49,150 bases of DNA from Burkholderiales bacterium (GCA_030683105.1 JAUXMZ010000073.1:1-49150), one strand, 5' to 3'; positions 16,275 through 24,028 are shown, counted from the stretch's first letter. Notes: generated by a model not told the origin, from the sequence alone. Made by a program: numbers and translations.

Positions 16275-17408
16275 GTGGCGATAAACCTCACGCTCGCCCT
16301 GACTTTTTTCAACTTCACGGGCGCCAACGCGGCGCGCGTGCTGTTGACGCTCTATGCGCTCGAGCTCGACGCGCCGGCCTCGGCGGTCGGCATACTGGGC
16401 GGCCTGCTGTACCTGTTTCCGCTGCTGCTGTCGTGGCCCATAGGCGTGCTTGCCGACCGCGCCGGCGGGCGCGGCCTGCTGCTGTTCGCCGCGGGATGCG
16501 GCACTGCTTCGCTGATCCTGCCGTTTTTTTTCCGCTCCGTGCCCGCGTTTTATGTCGCGGCGGCGCTCAACGGGCTTGCCCTTGCATTTTTTCATGTCAC
16601 CCTGCAGAACCTCGTCGGCACCCTGAGCCGGCCGGAGCAACGCGCGCGCAACTTCAGCAACTTCAGTCTCGCCGGGGCCATGACGAGTTTCGTCGGGCCG
16701 TTGCTCGCCGGGTTGTCGATCGATGCCGTGGGCCATGCCTTGACGTGCCTGGTGGTCGCCTCGCAGTCGGTGATAGTCATCGTGCTGCTGCTGGTGTGGG
16801 GACGCCTGCTGCCGCCGGGCAAGCCGCAGGCTGCGCTTAACGCGGGCGCGCCGCATGCGCTGGCGAATCGCGAAATCTGGCGCCTGCTGATCACCAGCGG
16901 CATGGTGCAGCTGGGTTACGATCTGTTTCAGTTCTACCTGCCGATCTACGGGCACTCGATCGGACTCTCGGCGTCAGCCATCGGCGCAATTCTTGCGACA
17001 CTGGCCGCGGCGGCCTTCATCGTGCGCCTGTTCCTGGCGCGCCTGATCAAACGCGTGCCCGGCAAAACCCTGCTGGCCTGGGTGTTTTTCACGGGTGCAT
17101 TGGGCTTCGCGCTGGTGCCGTTTTCCGGCAATGCGGTCATGCTCGGGCTGATCGCCTTCATTTTCGGTCTGGGCATGGGCATAGGCATACCGCTCACGGT
17201 GATACTCATGTTCGCCAGCTCGGCTGAAGGGCGCTCCGGGCAGACGCTGGGGCTGCGGCTCACCGCCAACAATTTCGTGCGCGTGACCGGCCCCATCCTG
17301 TTTGGCGCCATCGGTTCCGCGCTGGGCCTGCCGGCGGTGTTCTGGATCGTCGCGGCCGTCATGGTTTCAGGCGGGCTGCTGACGCGGGCGGGAAAAAACA
17401 CGGAGTGA
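16275..17408 (+). CDS. MFS transporter
   Basis: This 377-residue membrane protein has 11-12 hydrophobic segments and starts at GTG 16275. It has the MFS loop motif WPIGVLADRAGGRGLL between TM2 and TM3 and a second-half counterpart (RLFLARLIKRVPGKTLL). GLGMGIGIPLTVILMF is a typical late helix. The substrate cannot be told from sequence; the general look is that of small-molecule or drug exporters. It lies between the M32 peptidase and the dienelactone-hydrolase-like gene on the same strand, with 124 bases before the latter. Confidence 0.88.
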   Translation: MAINLTLALTFFNFTGANAARVLLTLYALELDAPASAVGILGGLLYLFPLLLSWPIGVLADRAGGRGLLLFAAGCGTASLILPFFFRSVPAFYVAAALNGLALAFFHVTLQNLVGTLSRPEQRARNFSNFSLAGAMTSFVGPLLAGLSIDAVGHALTCLVVASQSVIVIVLLLVWGRLLPPGKPQAALNAGAPHALANREIWRLLITSGMVQLGYDLFQFYLPIYGHSIGLSASAIGAILATLAAAAFIVRLFLARLIKRVPGKTLLAWVFFTGALGFALVPFSGNAVMLGLIAFIFGLGMGIGIPLTVILMFASSAEGRSGQTLGLRLTANNFVRVTGPILFGAIGSALGLPAVFWIVAAVMVSGGLLTRAGKNTE

Positions 17409-17532
17409 TGCATTCAACCCGATTGTTCTGAGTTATCCTGCACGCGGGGCAAAAAAACAAGGCGGGACATGGGTGTTGTTGTTACCTGTATCCGAGCCTG
17501 AAAGCACTTACAACAACCGAAGGAGGCATGGC

Positions 17533-18426
17533 GTGGAACGAAAGAAAGCAGGCGATTTTCCTCCGGAAGTGCTCAAGCTGTTCGACGGCTATGTTCACGG
17601 CATGCTCGACCGCCGCGAGTTTCTGAATCGTGCCGCCAAGTACGCGGTCGGCGGCTTCACCGCCGCGGCGATGCTGGAGAGCCTGAAGCCCAATTATGCG
17701 TGGGCGCAGCAGGTCGCCAAAGACGACGGCCGCATCAAGACCGAATATCTGGATTACCCGTCGCCGCAGGGATCGGGCGCCATGCGCGGCTACTTCGCGC
17801 GGCCGGCCAACGTCGGCGGCAAGCTGCCCGGTGTGCTGGTGATACACGAGAACCGCGGCCTCAATCCCTATATCGAAGATGTCGTTCGGCGCCTGGCGGT
17901 GCTGAATTTTGTGGCTTTCGCGCCGGACTCGCTCTCGCCTGTTGGCGGCTATCCGGGGGACGAGGACAAGGGCAGGGCGCTGTTTGCCGCGCAGGATGCC
18001 GCGAAACGCATCGAAGATCTGGTGGCCGGCGCCGGCTATCTCAAGTCGCGCCCCGAGTGCACCGGAAAAATCGGCGCGGTGGGGTTTTGCTTCGGCGGCG
18101 GCATTGCCAATCTGCTGGCGGTGCGGCTGCCGGATCTCGCGGCCGCGGTGCCGTTTTACGGCAACGCCGCGCCTGCTGCGGACGTCGCCAGGATCAAGGC
18201 GCCGCTGCTGATACACTACGCGGAAACCGACGAGCGCATCAACGCCCAGTGGCCCGCCTACGAAGCCGCGCTCAAGGCGAACGGCGTGAAATACGAGATG
18301 CATCTGTATCCGGGCACCAATCACGGTTTTCACAACGACACGACACCCCGCTATGACGATGCCGCGGCCAAACTGGCGTGGCAGCGGACGGTCGATTTCT
18401 TCAACAAGCACGTGCGCGGGAGTTAA
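17533..18426 (+). CDS. dienelactone hydrolase family protein with N-terminal Tat-like segment
   Basis: The GTG at 17533 follows a strong AAGGAGG six bases upstream and gives 297 residues. An ATG at 17528 is out of frame. The catalytic triad is visible: C186 in GFCFGGG, D233 in ETDERI and H264 in NHGFHND, with HENRG (105-109) supplying the family glutamate. Such enzymes hydrolyse dienelactones or related esters. Before the fold, DRREFLNRAAKYAVGGFTAA and a hydrophobic stretch to NYAWAQ (residues 27-59) form a Tat-like signal or anchor set unusually deep in the chain. The substrate is unknown. The SnoaL-type gene follows 82 bases later. Confidence 0.9.
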   Translation: MERKKAGDFPPEVLKLFDGYVHGMLDRREFLNRAAKYAVGGFTAAAMLESLKPNYAWAQQVAKDDGRIKTEYLDYPSPQGSGAMRGYFARPANVGGKLPGVLVIHENRGLNPYIEDVVRRLAVLNFVAFAPDSLSPVGGYPGDEDKGRALFAAQDAAKRIEDLVAGAGYLKSRPECTGKIGAVGFCFGGGIANLLAVRLPDLAAAVPFYGNAAPAADVARIKAPLLIHYAETDERINAQWPAYEAALKANGVKYEMHLYPGTNHGFHNDTTPRYDDAAAKLAWQRTVDFFNKHVRGS

Positions 18427-18508
18427 GCGGACGCCATGTTATGCGTAAAATCGTCGGGGCGCGAGACCGGCCGCGATTGCCATCACACCACAGGAGAGCA
18501 CAGGCAAC

Positions 18509-19474
18509 ATGAACCACGCTGACAGGAACCGGACCGGCGAACTCGCGCGCAACGTCGCGGTGGCGCTGCGCTTCAAGCAGTCGCAGGGCACGCCGGAGAT
18601 GCCACAGGTCGAGAAGGAGGTGATGGCGCCCGGCTACGATCGCGCGCGCGGCGGCAATCTGCATCTCGCGGCCAATGCGCGCGACACGGACATGACGCAT
18701 CCCGGCCTGTACCTGCGCCAGGCGCTGCCTGACCGCGTGGACGTCATCGAACGGGTCATCGCCGACGGCGACCGGGTCGGCCTGCTGTTCCGCGTCACCG
18801 CCACTCACACCGGCGGTTTCTTCGGCGTGCCGCCGTCGGGAAAGAAAATCGACGTGTACGAAGTTGCGTTTCTGCGCATCGTCAACGGCCAACTGGTCGA
18901 AGGCTGGTTCATGATGGATGAGGCCGAGCTGCTGCGGCAGATGGGCGCGAAACTTCCCGCGCGCAAGGACGGACGCATCATCGCGCAGCCGGTGCCGGAC
19001 CAGGGCGAAGACGTCGACGCGGTCATCAAGCGGCTCGAAGCCCGGGCGACGCTCACGCCGCAGGACCGCAACAAGATCCTCGCGGCGGCTACGTGGTCCA
19101 CGAGCGCCAGGGAAGGCCGCGCCGCCGGTCATCGCCATCTGCGTTTCGGATTCCAGCACCTGCGTGACTACTGCAAGGCGAAAGGCGATACGTTCGATCT
19201 CGACGCCGCGATTCCGGACCGGCACGACAGGATAGAAGTGATGATGGCCGAAGGCGATGAGGTCTGGATGCGCTTTTCCACCGGCGGCACGAACACGGGC
19301 AGCCTCTGCGGCCTGCCGCCGACCGGCAAGCGCGTGGGCGTGCATGCCGCTGCGATCATGCGCTTTGCCGACGGCAAGGTGACGGAAAGCTGGACCTTCG
19401 CCGACGAGTTCGGGCTGCTGTTACAGCTTGGGGCGCCGAACCTGCTTCTGGATTCCCCGGCTCCGGCGAAATGA
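18509..19474 (+). CDS. tandem SnoaL-like (ester cyclase) protein
   Basis: This 321-residue protein is built of two SnoaL-like alpha+beta-barrel domains. The first (about 50-145) ends GVPPSGKKIDVYEVAFLRI then QLVEGWFMMDEAELLRQMGA. The second (about 195-315) ends GLPPTGKRVGVHAAAIMRF then KVTESWTFADEFGLLLQLGA. Members of this superfamily include polyketide cyclases and many uncharacterised catabolic proteins. The function is not assigned. It lies downstream of the dienelactone-hydrolase-like gene. A diverged copy of its last 20 codons is found at 20176-20240, so there was once a second paralogue. Confidence 0.82.
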   Translation: MNHADRNRTGELARNVAVALRFKQSQGTPEMPQVEKEVMAPGYDRARGGNLHLAANARDTDMTHPGLYLRQALPDRVDVIERVIADGDRVGLLFRVTATHTGGFFGVPPSGKKIDVYEVAFLRIVNGQLVEGWFMMDEAELLRQMGAKLPARKDGRIIAQPVPDQGEDVDAVIKRLEARATLTPQDRNKILAAATWSTSAREGRAAGHRHLRFGFQHLRDYCKAKGDTFDLDAAIPDRHDRIEVMMAEGDEVWMRFSTGGTNTGSLCGLPPTGKRVGVHAAAIMRFADGKVTESWTFADEFGLLLQLGAPNLLLDSPAPAK

Positions 19475-19573
19475 CGCTAGAATCGGCCGCGGCTGTAAAC
19501 CGCTTCGCGTTCCGCCAAGCCGCCCCAGCCCTCCCACGCAATCAGGAATGCCGGCACCTGCCCGGTAAGGGGG

Positions 19574-19597
19574 CCAGGGCCTGTTAACTGGCCCTGG
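19574..19597. repeat. palindrome resembling fused MITE ends
   Basis: CCAGGGCC, then TGTTAACT, then GGCCCTGG make a near-perfect palindrome with GTTAAC at the centre. GGGCCTGTTAAC equals the end of the 14416-14688 element, so this looks like both ends joined with the interior lost. It also sits between converging genes and could act as a bidirectional transcription stop, though no T-run follows. Confidence 0.6.
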
Positions 19598-19627
19598 TGG
19601 CATCCTGTTTTACGGGTGTTGCCTGGT

Positions 19628-19969
19628 TTATTTGGCTTGAACCAGAATGTCGTTCTTGACCGAGGTCACGCCCTTGGTGTCGCGCGCAATCTTGACGGCC
19701 TTGTCTGCTTCAGCCTTGCTCTTGGCTTTGCCGCTCAGCGTCACAACACCCTTGTCGTCGGTATCGACCTTGATGTTCAACGCGCTGACCTGCTTGTCCT
19801 TCGCGAATTCGGCTTTGATCTTGGTGGTGATCACTGAATCAGAGACGGTTTCCTTGACGTCAGCGACAGTTTCCTTGACGCTTTTGGTCACCGATTTCTC
19901 GGCGGCGTAGCCCGCCACGGGCGCGAGCAGCGCGCCGATTACGAGTGTTGTTGCAAGTTTGGTATTCAT
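19628..19969 (-). CDS. BON-domain periplasmic protein (OsmY-like)
   Basis: This 113-residue protein starts at ATG 19969 behind AGAGAGG. The Sec signal peptide MNTKLATTLVIGALLAPVAG ends near YAAEK. A short charged region with two VKETV units (KSVKETVADVKETVSDS) leads into one BON domain: TTKIKAEFAKDKQVSALNIK, then GVVTLSGKAKSKAEADKAVK and TKGVTSVKNDI. BON proteins such as OsmY are periplasmic and help against osmotic or envelope stress. It is flanked by the SnoaL gene and a remnant of a SnoaL paralogue, so it lies inside a rearranged segment. Confidence 0.92.
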   Translation of the reverse strand: MNTKLATTLVIGALLAPVAGYAAEKSVTKSVKETVADVKETVSDSVITTKIKAEFAKDKQVSALNIKVDTDDKGVVTLSGKAKSKAEADKAVKIARDTKGVTSVKNDILVQAK

Positions 19970-20175
19970 GGTCTGCCTCTCTGAAGTTGGAAATATTTGC
20001 TGCGTGACTCGCCAGTCGCATTTCCGGCGGCACGGCACAAAGTCATTGCGACGTCCGCGACCACCGGCAGCAGGCGGGGGAAGTATTCTGCGAAAAATCC
20101 ACCCACGGCTGCGTTCATTATGAGCAGTCCTGAACGGCCGTCTGTACGCCAGCGCACGAACGCACGTACGCCAAA

Positions 20176-20240
20176 CTGCTATTGCAGCTCGGCGCACCGA
20201 ACCTGTTTCCGGATTCCCCGGTTCCGGCGAAATGACGCTA
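20176..20240 (+). pseudogene. 3' remnant of a second SnoaL-like gene
   Basis: Read in frame this gives LLLQLGAPNLFPDSPVPAK and a TGA, against LLLQLGAPNLLLDSPAPAK and TGA at the end of the intact gene (19415-19479). Most nucleotide differences are silent, so it is the tail of a once-functional paralogue. Upstream sequence (20000-20170) no longer matches. Confidence 0.75.
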
Positions 20241-20298
20241 CCTCCATCCAAGAGCTGATAATCAAGATTTCATATACCGGGGGCAGCCCGGTGGCTGG

Positions 20299-20679
20299 TC
20301 ACTTTCTCGCGGCCAAAGAGAAAGTAACCAAAGTGAGGCGAATAAACAAAGATCTGGCGGCGACGATAGATATGAGAGTCATAGAGAATCTGGTTGGAAT
20401 CCGGGCATTGATGCGATCGACGATCTTTTTAACATAGACGGACCAGTTCGCGGTCCCGCTTAAGTCGTCCTTCCCGTAAGAGGCCTGCCAAGGGGTAAAT
20501 CGAGTAATTTCCCGCGGCGTGTAACTCTTGGCTGCAACATCTCTTCTCAGACCCATGAGAAGCCGCCGAGCAGTCGCGTAACTGCAGTGGCTGGTTGTTC
20601 GTGGATCGTACCGCTCAATGAGATATTGAAAAGAATGCGCGGTAAACCGAAGGTCGAGTCTGACCCTGGTGAGCATCAC
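20299..20679 (-). CDS. doubtful ORF in a gene-poor stretch
   Basis: This 126-codon open frame contains RRLLMGLRRDVAAKSYTPRE and ANWSVYVKKIVDRINARIP, and ends FIRLTLVTFSLAARK. The last part comes from a short sequence (20299-20330) of a kind I associate with repetitive DNA beside mobile genes in other proteobacteria. I recognise no family. It may be a decayed gene or chance. The whole stretch 20241-20764 has no better candidate. Confidence 0.25.
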   Translation of the reverse strand: MMLTRVRLDLRFTAHSFQYLIERYDPRTTSHCSYATARRLLMGLRRDVAAKSYTPREITRFTPWQASYGKDDLSGTANWSVYVKKIVDRINARIPTRFSMTLISIVAARSLFIRLTLVTFSLAARK

Positions 20680-20764
20680 GGATTGCTACCTCAATTCACC
20701 TTCACCGCGGATTCCTGCATCACTTTGCGCCATTATTCAGCGACAGCTAAGCATGCATAGTTCT

Positions 20765-21178
20765 TCATCCAGCACGGCTTTCGGGCGTGACCAGAGCCAG
20801 AGACGGAAAGTAGGCGGCATAGCGCCGCCAGTCGCGCGTGAGCAGCGGACAGCCGGCGACGGCGGCGTGCGCACCGACCATGAAGTCAGCAAGGACCCCG
20901 GTTCGCAATCCACCGCGGCTGCGATACGCGGCATGCGCGCGTCCCGCGAGGAACAGGGCATCGCGCGGCATTTCACGCATGAGCAAGCCCGCCGTGGCGA
21001 TTTCCGCTTCAAGCGACTCCTTGCTTCGGGCGTAAGCCGCCAGCTCCGCGTAGATCACCGGGTTGATGAGCAGCGGACCGCGTGCGCTCCAGGTCTCGAG
21101 CTGCGTTTGCGACCAATCGGCCCATTTGCGATCGTTTTCCAGCACGTCGATGACGACGCAGGAATCAACCAGGATCAT
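20765..21178 (-). CDS. PIN-domain ribonuclease toxin (VapC-like)
   Basis: This 137-residue PIN protein begins MILVDSCVVIDVLEND, which supplies the first active-site aspartate. It continues with INPVIYAELA (conserved Glu), TGVLADFMVGAHA (Asp) and LLTRDWRRYAAYFP (last Asp). The acidic quartet coordinates magnesium for RNA cleavage; VapC toxins typically cut tRNA or rRNA. Its start overlaps the antitoxin stop by four bases (ATGA), the usual coupling of a type II toxin-antitoxin operon. Its target is unknown. Confidence 0.9.
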   Translation of the reverse strand: MILVDSCVVIDVLENDRKWADWSQTQLETWSARGPLLINPVIYAELAAYARSKESLEAEIATAGLLMREMPRDALFLAGRAHAAYRSRGGLRTGVLADFMVGAHAAVAGCPLLTRDWRRYAAYFPSLALVTPESRAG

Positions 21179-21471
21179 TTCTTTCCGGCATTGAATCCCG
21201 GGTCGCCGGCATCGTCGCCGTAGCCGCGCAACAGGTTCATGATTTCATCCGTGCTCATGCCCGTCTTGCGCGTGCCGCGCAGCGCCGAGAACCGGCTCGC
21301 CTTCCTGCCCTTGCCCTTGCCCTGGCCGGGCTTGCGCGGCGCCACGATGCGCACCGCGCCGTCGTCCGTGTACTCGAAGCGTACCGTGTCCCCCGGCGAG
21401 AGGCCGAGGTAATCGCGCAGGCGCTTTGGAATCGTGACCTGGCCTTTTATCGTAAGCGTGCTGCTGTTCAT
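21175..21471 (-). CDS. AbrB/MazE-type antitoxin (VapB-like)
   Basis: This 98-residue protein starts at ATG 21471. Residues 1-47 form a swapped-hairpin AbrB DNA-binding domain (TLTIKGQVTIPKRLRDYLGL, then GDTVRFEYTDDGAVRIV). Then comes a Lys/Gly linker (GQGKGKGRKASRF) and a tail (TGMSTDEIMNLLRGYGDD) that should wrap the toxin. It neutralises the PIN toxin and represses the operon. A perfect inverted repeat at 21485-21514 just upstream is the likely operator. An upstream in-frame start at 21531 would read through that operator and is rejected. Confidence 0.88.
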   Translation of the reverse strand: MNSSTLTIKGQVTIPKRLRDYLGLSPGDTVRFEYTDDGAVRIVAPRKPGQGKGKGRKASRFSALRGTRKTGMSTDEIMNLLRGYGDDAGDPGFNAGKK

Positions 21472-21484
21472 CGCTGTGCCCCAG

Positions 21485-21514
21485 AAGTAATACCGTCTGC
21501 AAATGGTATTACTT
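21485..21514 (-). promoter_or_regulatory. inverted-repeat operator of the toxin-antitoxin operon
   Basis: AAGTAATACC (21485-21494) and GGTATTACTT (21505-21514) form a perfect 10-bp inverted repeat with a 10-base spacer, 14 bases upstream of the antitoxin start. Position and symmetry fit autorepression by the AbrB-type antitoxin or its complex with the toxin. Confidence 0.7.
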
Positions 21515-21784
21515 GGTGGCGCGTCACGCAAGCGGAATCGGGTTCGGAAATCAGGGCGGCGGATGCCCGAAGATCCGCATGAATCGGGCGTCTTCAGGCA
21601 AGTGTCCAGCGTCGCAGACCAAAGATACCGGAGTCGAATTATTTTTTGAAAAGAATAAGCGGAGAGCAGTAAGCAGTGACTGCCTGAAAAGCGGTGGGAA
21701 ATCGTGATGGGGTAAGGTGGTGAGTGGTTTTTTCCGTCTCCCGCCCTCCCGTCTCACGGTCATTCGGTGTTGTCCGCCGGCCGT

Positions 21785-21798
21785 TTGATCTAAGTCAA
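21785..21798 (+). promoter_or_regulatory. FNR/ANR-like box
   Basis: TTGATCTAAGTCAA matches the FNR consensus TTGATNNNNATCAA in nine of ten defined bases. It lies 83 bases upstream of the cytochrome c start, a plausible site for activation at about -41.5 of a start near 21833. No clear -10 was picked. Confidence 0.55.
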
Positions 21799-21881
21799 CT
21801 TCCTTTCGCCACGTTCGCCTTACGCTTTAGCTGCAGGATTTCATGGCCTGTTCAGGGCCTGTCCAGAGAGCGAGGTGACCG

Positions 21882-22484
21882 ATGATCCGGGATACTGCGT
21901 TCGCGCAAAGCATGAGAAAGGCAATCCGAATTTCCGTAGCGCTGGCGGGTGCGGTGGTAATGATATCGGCGGCGACCGATGTGGCGCGCGGCACCGAACC
22001 CCCGGCAATGCAGGCAGCCGAGCGGGAAGTGATCCCGGGGGCGGAACATTTGACCACCGCCGAACGCGAAGACTACAGACGCCGCATGGCGGCGGCCGCC
22101 ACGCCGGATGAGAAAGCCAAAATCCGGGCCGAATATGCCAAGGTTGCAGACAAGAGTGTGTCCCCGCCGGCGTTGGTCGGGGATCCGGCAAGAGGTGCAA
22201 ATGTGCACACCGCATGTTTTTCCTGTCACGGTATCGAACGCTATGTCGCGCCGGTGACCTACGCGATGGCCGGTTTTTTTGATTCGGTGCTCAGAGCCAG
22301 CGGCCTTTCTGACCTGCCTCCCGCCGAACCCACCCGGTTCAAGGGGAGAATCGCATCGTTCCAGGCGCTGCGGGATGCGGTGAGCCGGCGCAACGATTAT
22401 CTCAACCCGAAGCTGACGCCGCAGGAATTCGAGGACGTCATCGCCTACCTGAACGCGACCTACTACAAGTTTCCCCAGCAATAA
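21882..22484 (+). CDS. monohaem cytochrome c, periplasmic
   Basis: This 200-residue protein starts at ATG 21882 after GAGGTGA. A Sec signal covers about residues 11-37 (MRKAIRISVALAGAVVMISA). A charged helical region follows (EHLTTAEREDYRRRMAAAAT to EYAKVADK). Then a single haem motif, CFSCH (C112, C115, H116), opens a class I cytochrome c domain ending FEDVIAYLNATYYKF. The distal ligand is probably a methionine, but I did not fix which. It would carry electrons in the periplasm. The FNR-like box upstream suggests low-oxygen expression. Its stop abuts the stop of the convergent ModA-like gene with no spacer. Confidence 0.88.
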   Translation: MIRDTAFAQSMRKAIRISVALAGAVVMISAATDVARGTEPPAMQAAEREVIPGAEHLTTAEREDYRRRMAAAATPDEKAKIRAEYAKVADKSVSPPALVGDPARGANVHTACFSCHGIERYVAPVTYAMAGFFDSVLRASGLSDLPPAEPTRFKGRIASFQALRDAVSRRNDYLNPKLTPQEFEDVIAYLNATYYKFPQQ

Positions 22485-23168
22485 TCAGGCCGGCTCCATC
22501 CCCTTTTTCCTGATGACGGACGCGGCAGCCGGCGCAGTCAGAAACCTGACCAGCGCCCGGGCTGCATCCGGTTGGCTGGCGGCAACATGCAGGCCGGCCG
22601 AAAACACGGTGATCTGCTGAACGTCCGCCGGCAGCGGCCCGATCACGTCAATTCCGGGGACGGGGAGCAGTTCGCTGGTCTGCTGAAAGCCGATCTCGGC
22701 TTCGCCGCGCGCCACTGAAGCGCCGGCGGGTTCGCCCTGCACCTGCTTGATCTTGTGCTGGATCTCGCCGGCGATGCCCATGCGTTCAAACAGGCCGGCA
22801 AGATAGATGCCGCTGGGTCCGGTGGAATAGACAATGGACTTTGCGGCTAGCACCGCGCGCTTCAAGGCCTCGCCCGAACTGATGTCCGGTCGTGCTGCGC
22901 CGGCTTTTACGGCAACGCTGATACCTGATTTCGCGAGATCAAAGCGGTTGCCCGGGTCTATCATCCCGTGCTCGACAAGTTCGGCCAGCGAAGCGGCCGA
23001 CATCACCACGAGGTCTGTCGTCTCGCCGCCTTTGAGGCGGCTCATCATCTGCACGCTCGGCACCCACTGCGTCACCACCTTGTGACCGCTGCTGCGTTCG
23101 AATTCCGGCGCCAGTTCCAGATAGGCCTCCTTGAAGGCCGCTGATGCCATTACTTTGATTTCAGCCAT
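22485..23168 (-). CDS. ModA-like substrate-binding protein without a signal peptide
   Basis: This 227-residue protein has the type II periplasmic-binding fold: IKVMASAAFKEAYLELAPEF, GETTDLVVMSAASLAELVEHG, KSIVYSTGPSGIYLAGLFER and GEAEIGFQQTSELLPV, as in ModA-like proteins. It starts directly at the first strand (MAEIKVMAS), so no leader is encoded, and no in-frame start upstream adds one. No ABC permease or ATPase is beside it. It is therefore probably cytoplasmic and may bind an organic acid or oxyanion for another purpose. Upstream lies a heptad repeat array. Confidence 0.82.
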   Translation of the reverse strand: MAEIKVMASAAFKEAYLELAPEFERSSGHKVVTQWVPSVQMMSRLKGGETTDLVVMSAASLAELVEHGMIDPGNRFDLAKSGISVAVKAGAARPDISSGEALKRAVLAAKSIVYSTGPSGIYLAGLFERMGIAGEIQHKIKQVQGEPAGASVARGEAEIGFQQTSELLPVPGIDVIGPLPADVQQITVFSAGLHVAASQPDAARALVRFLTAPAAASVIRKKGMEPA

Positions 23169-23181
23169 GACTATAAAATCC

Positions 23182-23286
23182 GTGAATAGTGATTCGTGAT
23201 TCGTGGTTCGTGATTCGTTAACCTTGAACCTTGAACCTTGAACCTTGAACCTTGAACCTTGAACCTTGAACCTTGAACCTTGAACA
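23182..23286. repeat. heptad tandem repeat, GTGATTC then TTGAACC units
   Basis: Fifteen 7-base units run in unbroken phase: GTGAATA, GTGATTC twice, GTGGTTC, GTGATTC, GTTAACC, then eight exact TTGAACC (23224-23279) and TTGAACA. The sequence of the unit changes along the array while the 7-base phase is kept. It fills the space between the two leaderless binding-protein genes. Confidence 0.95.
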
Positions 23287-23293
23287 GGTTCTC

Positions 23294-24028
23294 TTACGCC
23301 TTGGGCGCGACGGTCAAGCCACGAACGCCATTCTTCTCGATCAATCTCGCCACCAGTCCCGTGGCTTTGATGTCCTCGACGAATTCGCGCAGGTACTGAG
23401 CGCCGGCAGGGCGGCCTTTGGGCGTGCCGGCCGCCTGCTGAACTGCGGTGAACTGCCCGTCAAGGATGCGTGAACCCGGAAAATTGTCGTGATCCTTGAC
23501 CAGCCGCGGCCGGAGTCCGGCCAGCGCTTCGAGTTTTTCATCGACGAACTGCCGGAACACATTGTCGGCGCCGGCGATGCGCACGAGCCGGGCATGCTTG
23601 AGGGTGCGGGTCAGATACAGGTCGTAGGCGCTCTTGCCCGAGATGGCGATGCGCACGCCGTCGCGATCGACATCGGCGATGGTCTTGAGCGGCGAACCGG
23701 ACGGCACCAGGTAGGTGGCCTCGATTTCGACATAGGCAGCGGTGAAGTCGATCTCGTTCGCGCGCTGCGGTTCGGCGCCGAGAAATCCGACGTCCCACAC
23801 GCCTGACCTGGCCGCGTCGGCCAGCGCGCCGGGGGAAGGGTAGCCGGTGATCTCGACGGGCACGCCCAGCCGCCGGCCCAACTCGCGGGCCAGATCCACT
23901 GCAACACCGCGGTACTCACCCGTTGCAGGGTCCGTTGCCGTCAGCAGAAAATTGCCCAGATTGATGCCCACGCGCAGCGTGCCGGTCGGCGCGAGTTCGG
24001 AACGTACGGCAGGATTGATGTCAGACAT
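23294..24028 (-). CDS. family 3 solute-binding protein without a signal peptide
   Basis: This 244-residue protein shows the amino-acid-binding (PBP family 3) fold: LRVGINLGNFLL, GEYRGVAVDLARELGRRLGV, SGVWDVGFLGAEPQRANEID and FTAAYVEIEATYLVP. It begins MSDINPAVRSELAPTGTLRV, with no signal sequence, and no transporter membrane or ATPase genes are adjacent. It is therefore likely a cytoplasmic member, as occurs in some Burkholderiales. It follows the TctC gene in transcription and precedes the ModA-like gene, all minus strand. The ligand is unknown. Confidence 0.82.
   Translation of the reverse strand: MSDINPAVRSELAPTGTLRVGINLGNFLLTATDPATGEYRGVAVDLARELGRRLGVPVEITGYPSPGALADAARSGVWDVGFLGAEPQRANEIDFTAAYVEIEATYLVPSGSPLKTIADVDRDGVRIAISGKSAYDLYLTRTLKHARLVRIAGADNVFRQFVDEKLEALAGLRPRLVKDHDNFPGSRILDGQFTAVQQAAGTPKGRPAGAQYLREFVEDIKATGLVARLIEKNGVRGLTVAPKA

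Noticed and set aside
23182-23286. CRISPR-like array
   Set aside because: Units are 7 bases and contiguous with no spacers, and no cas genes are present.
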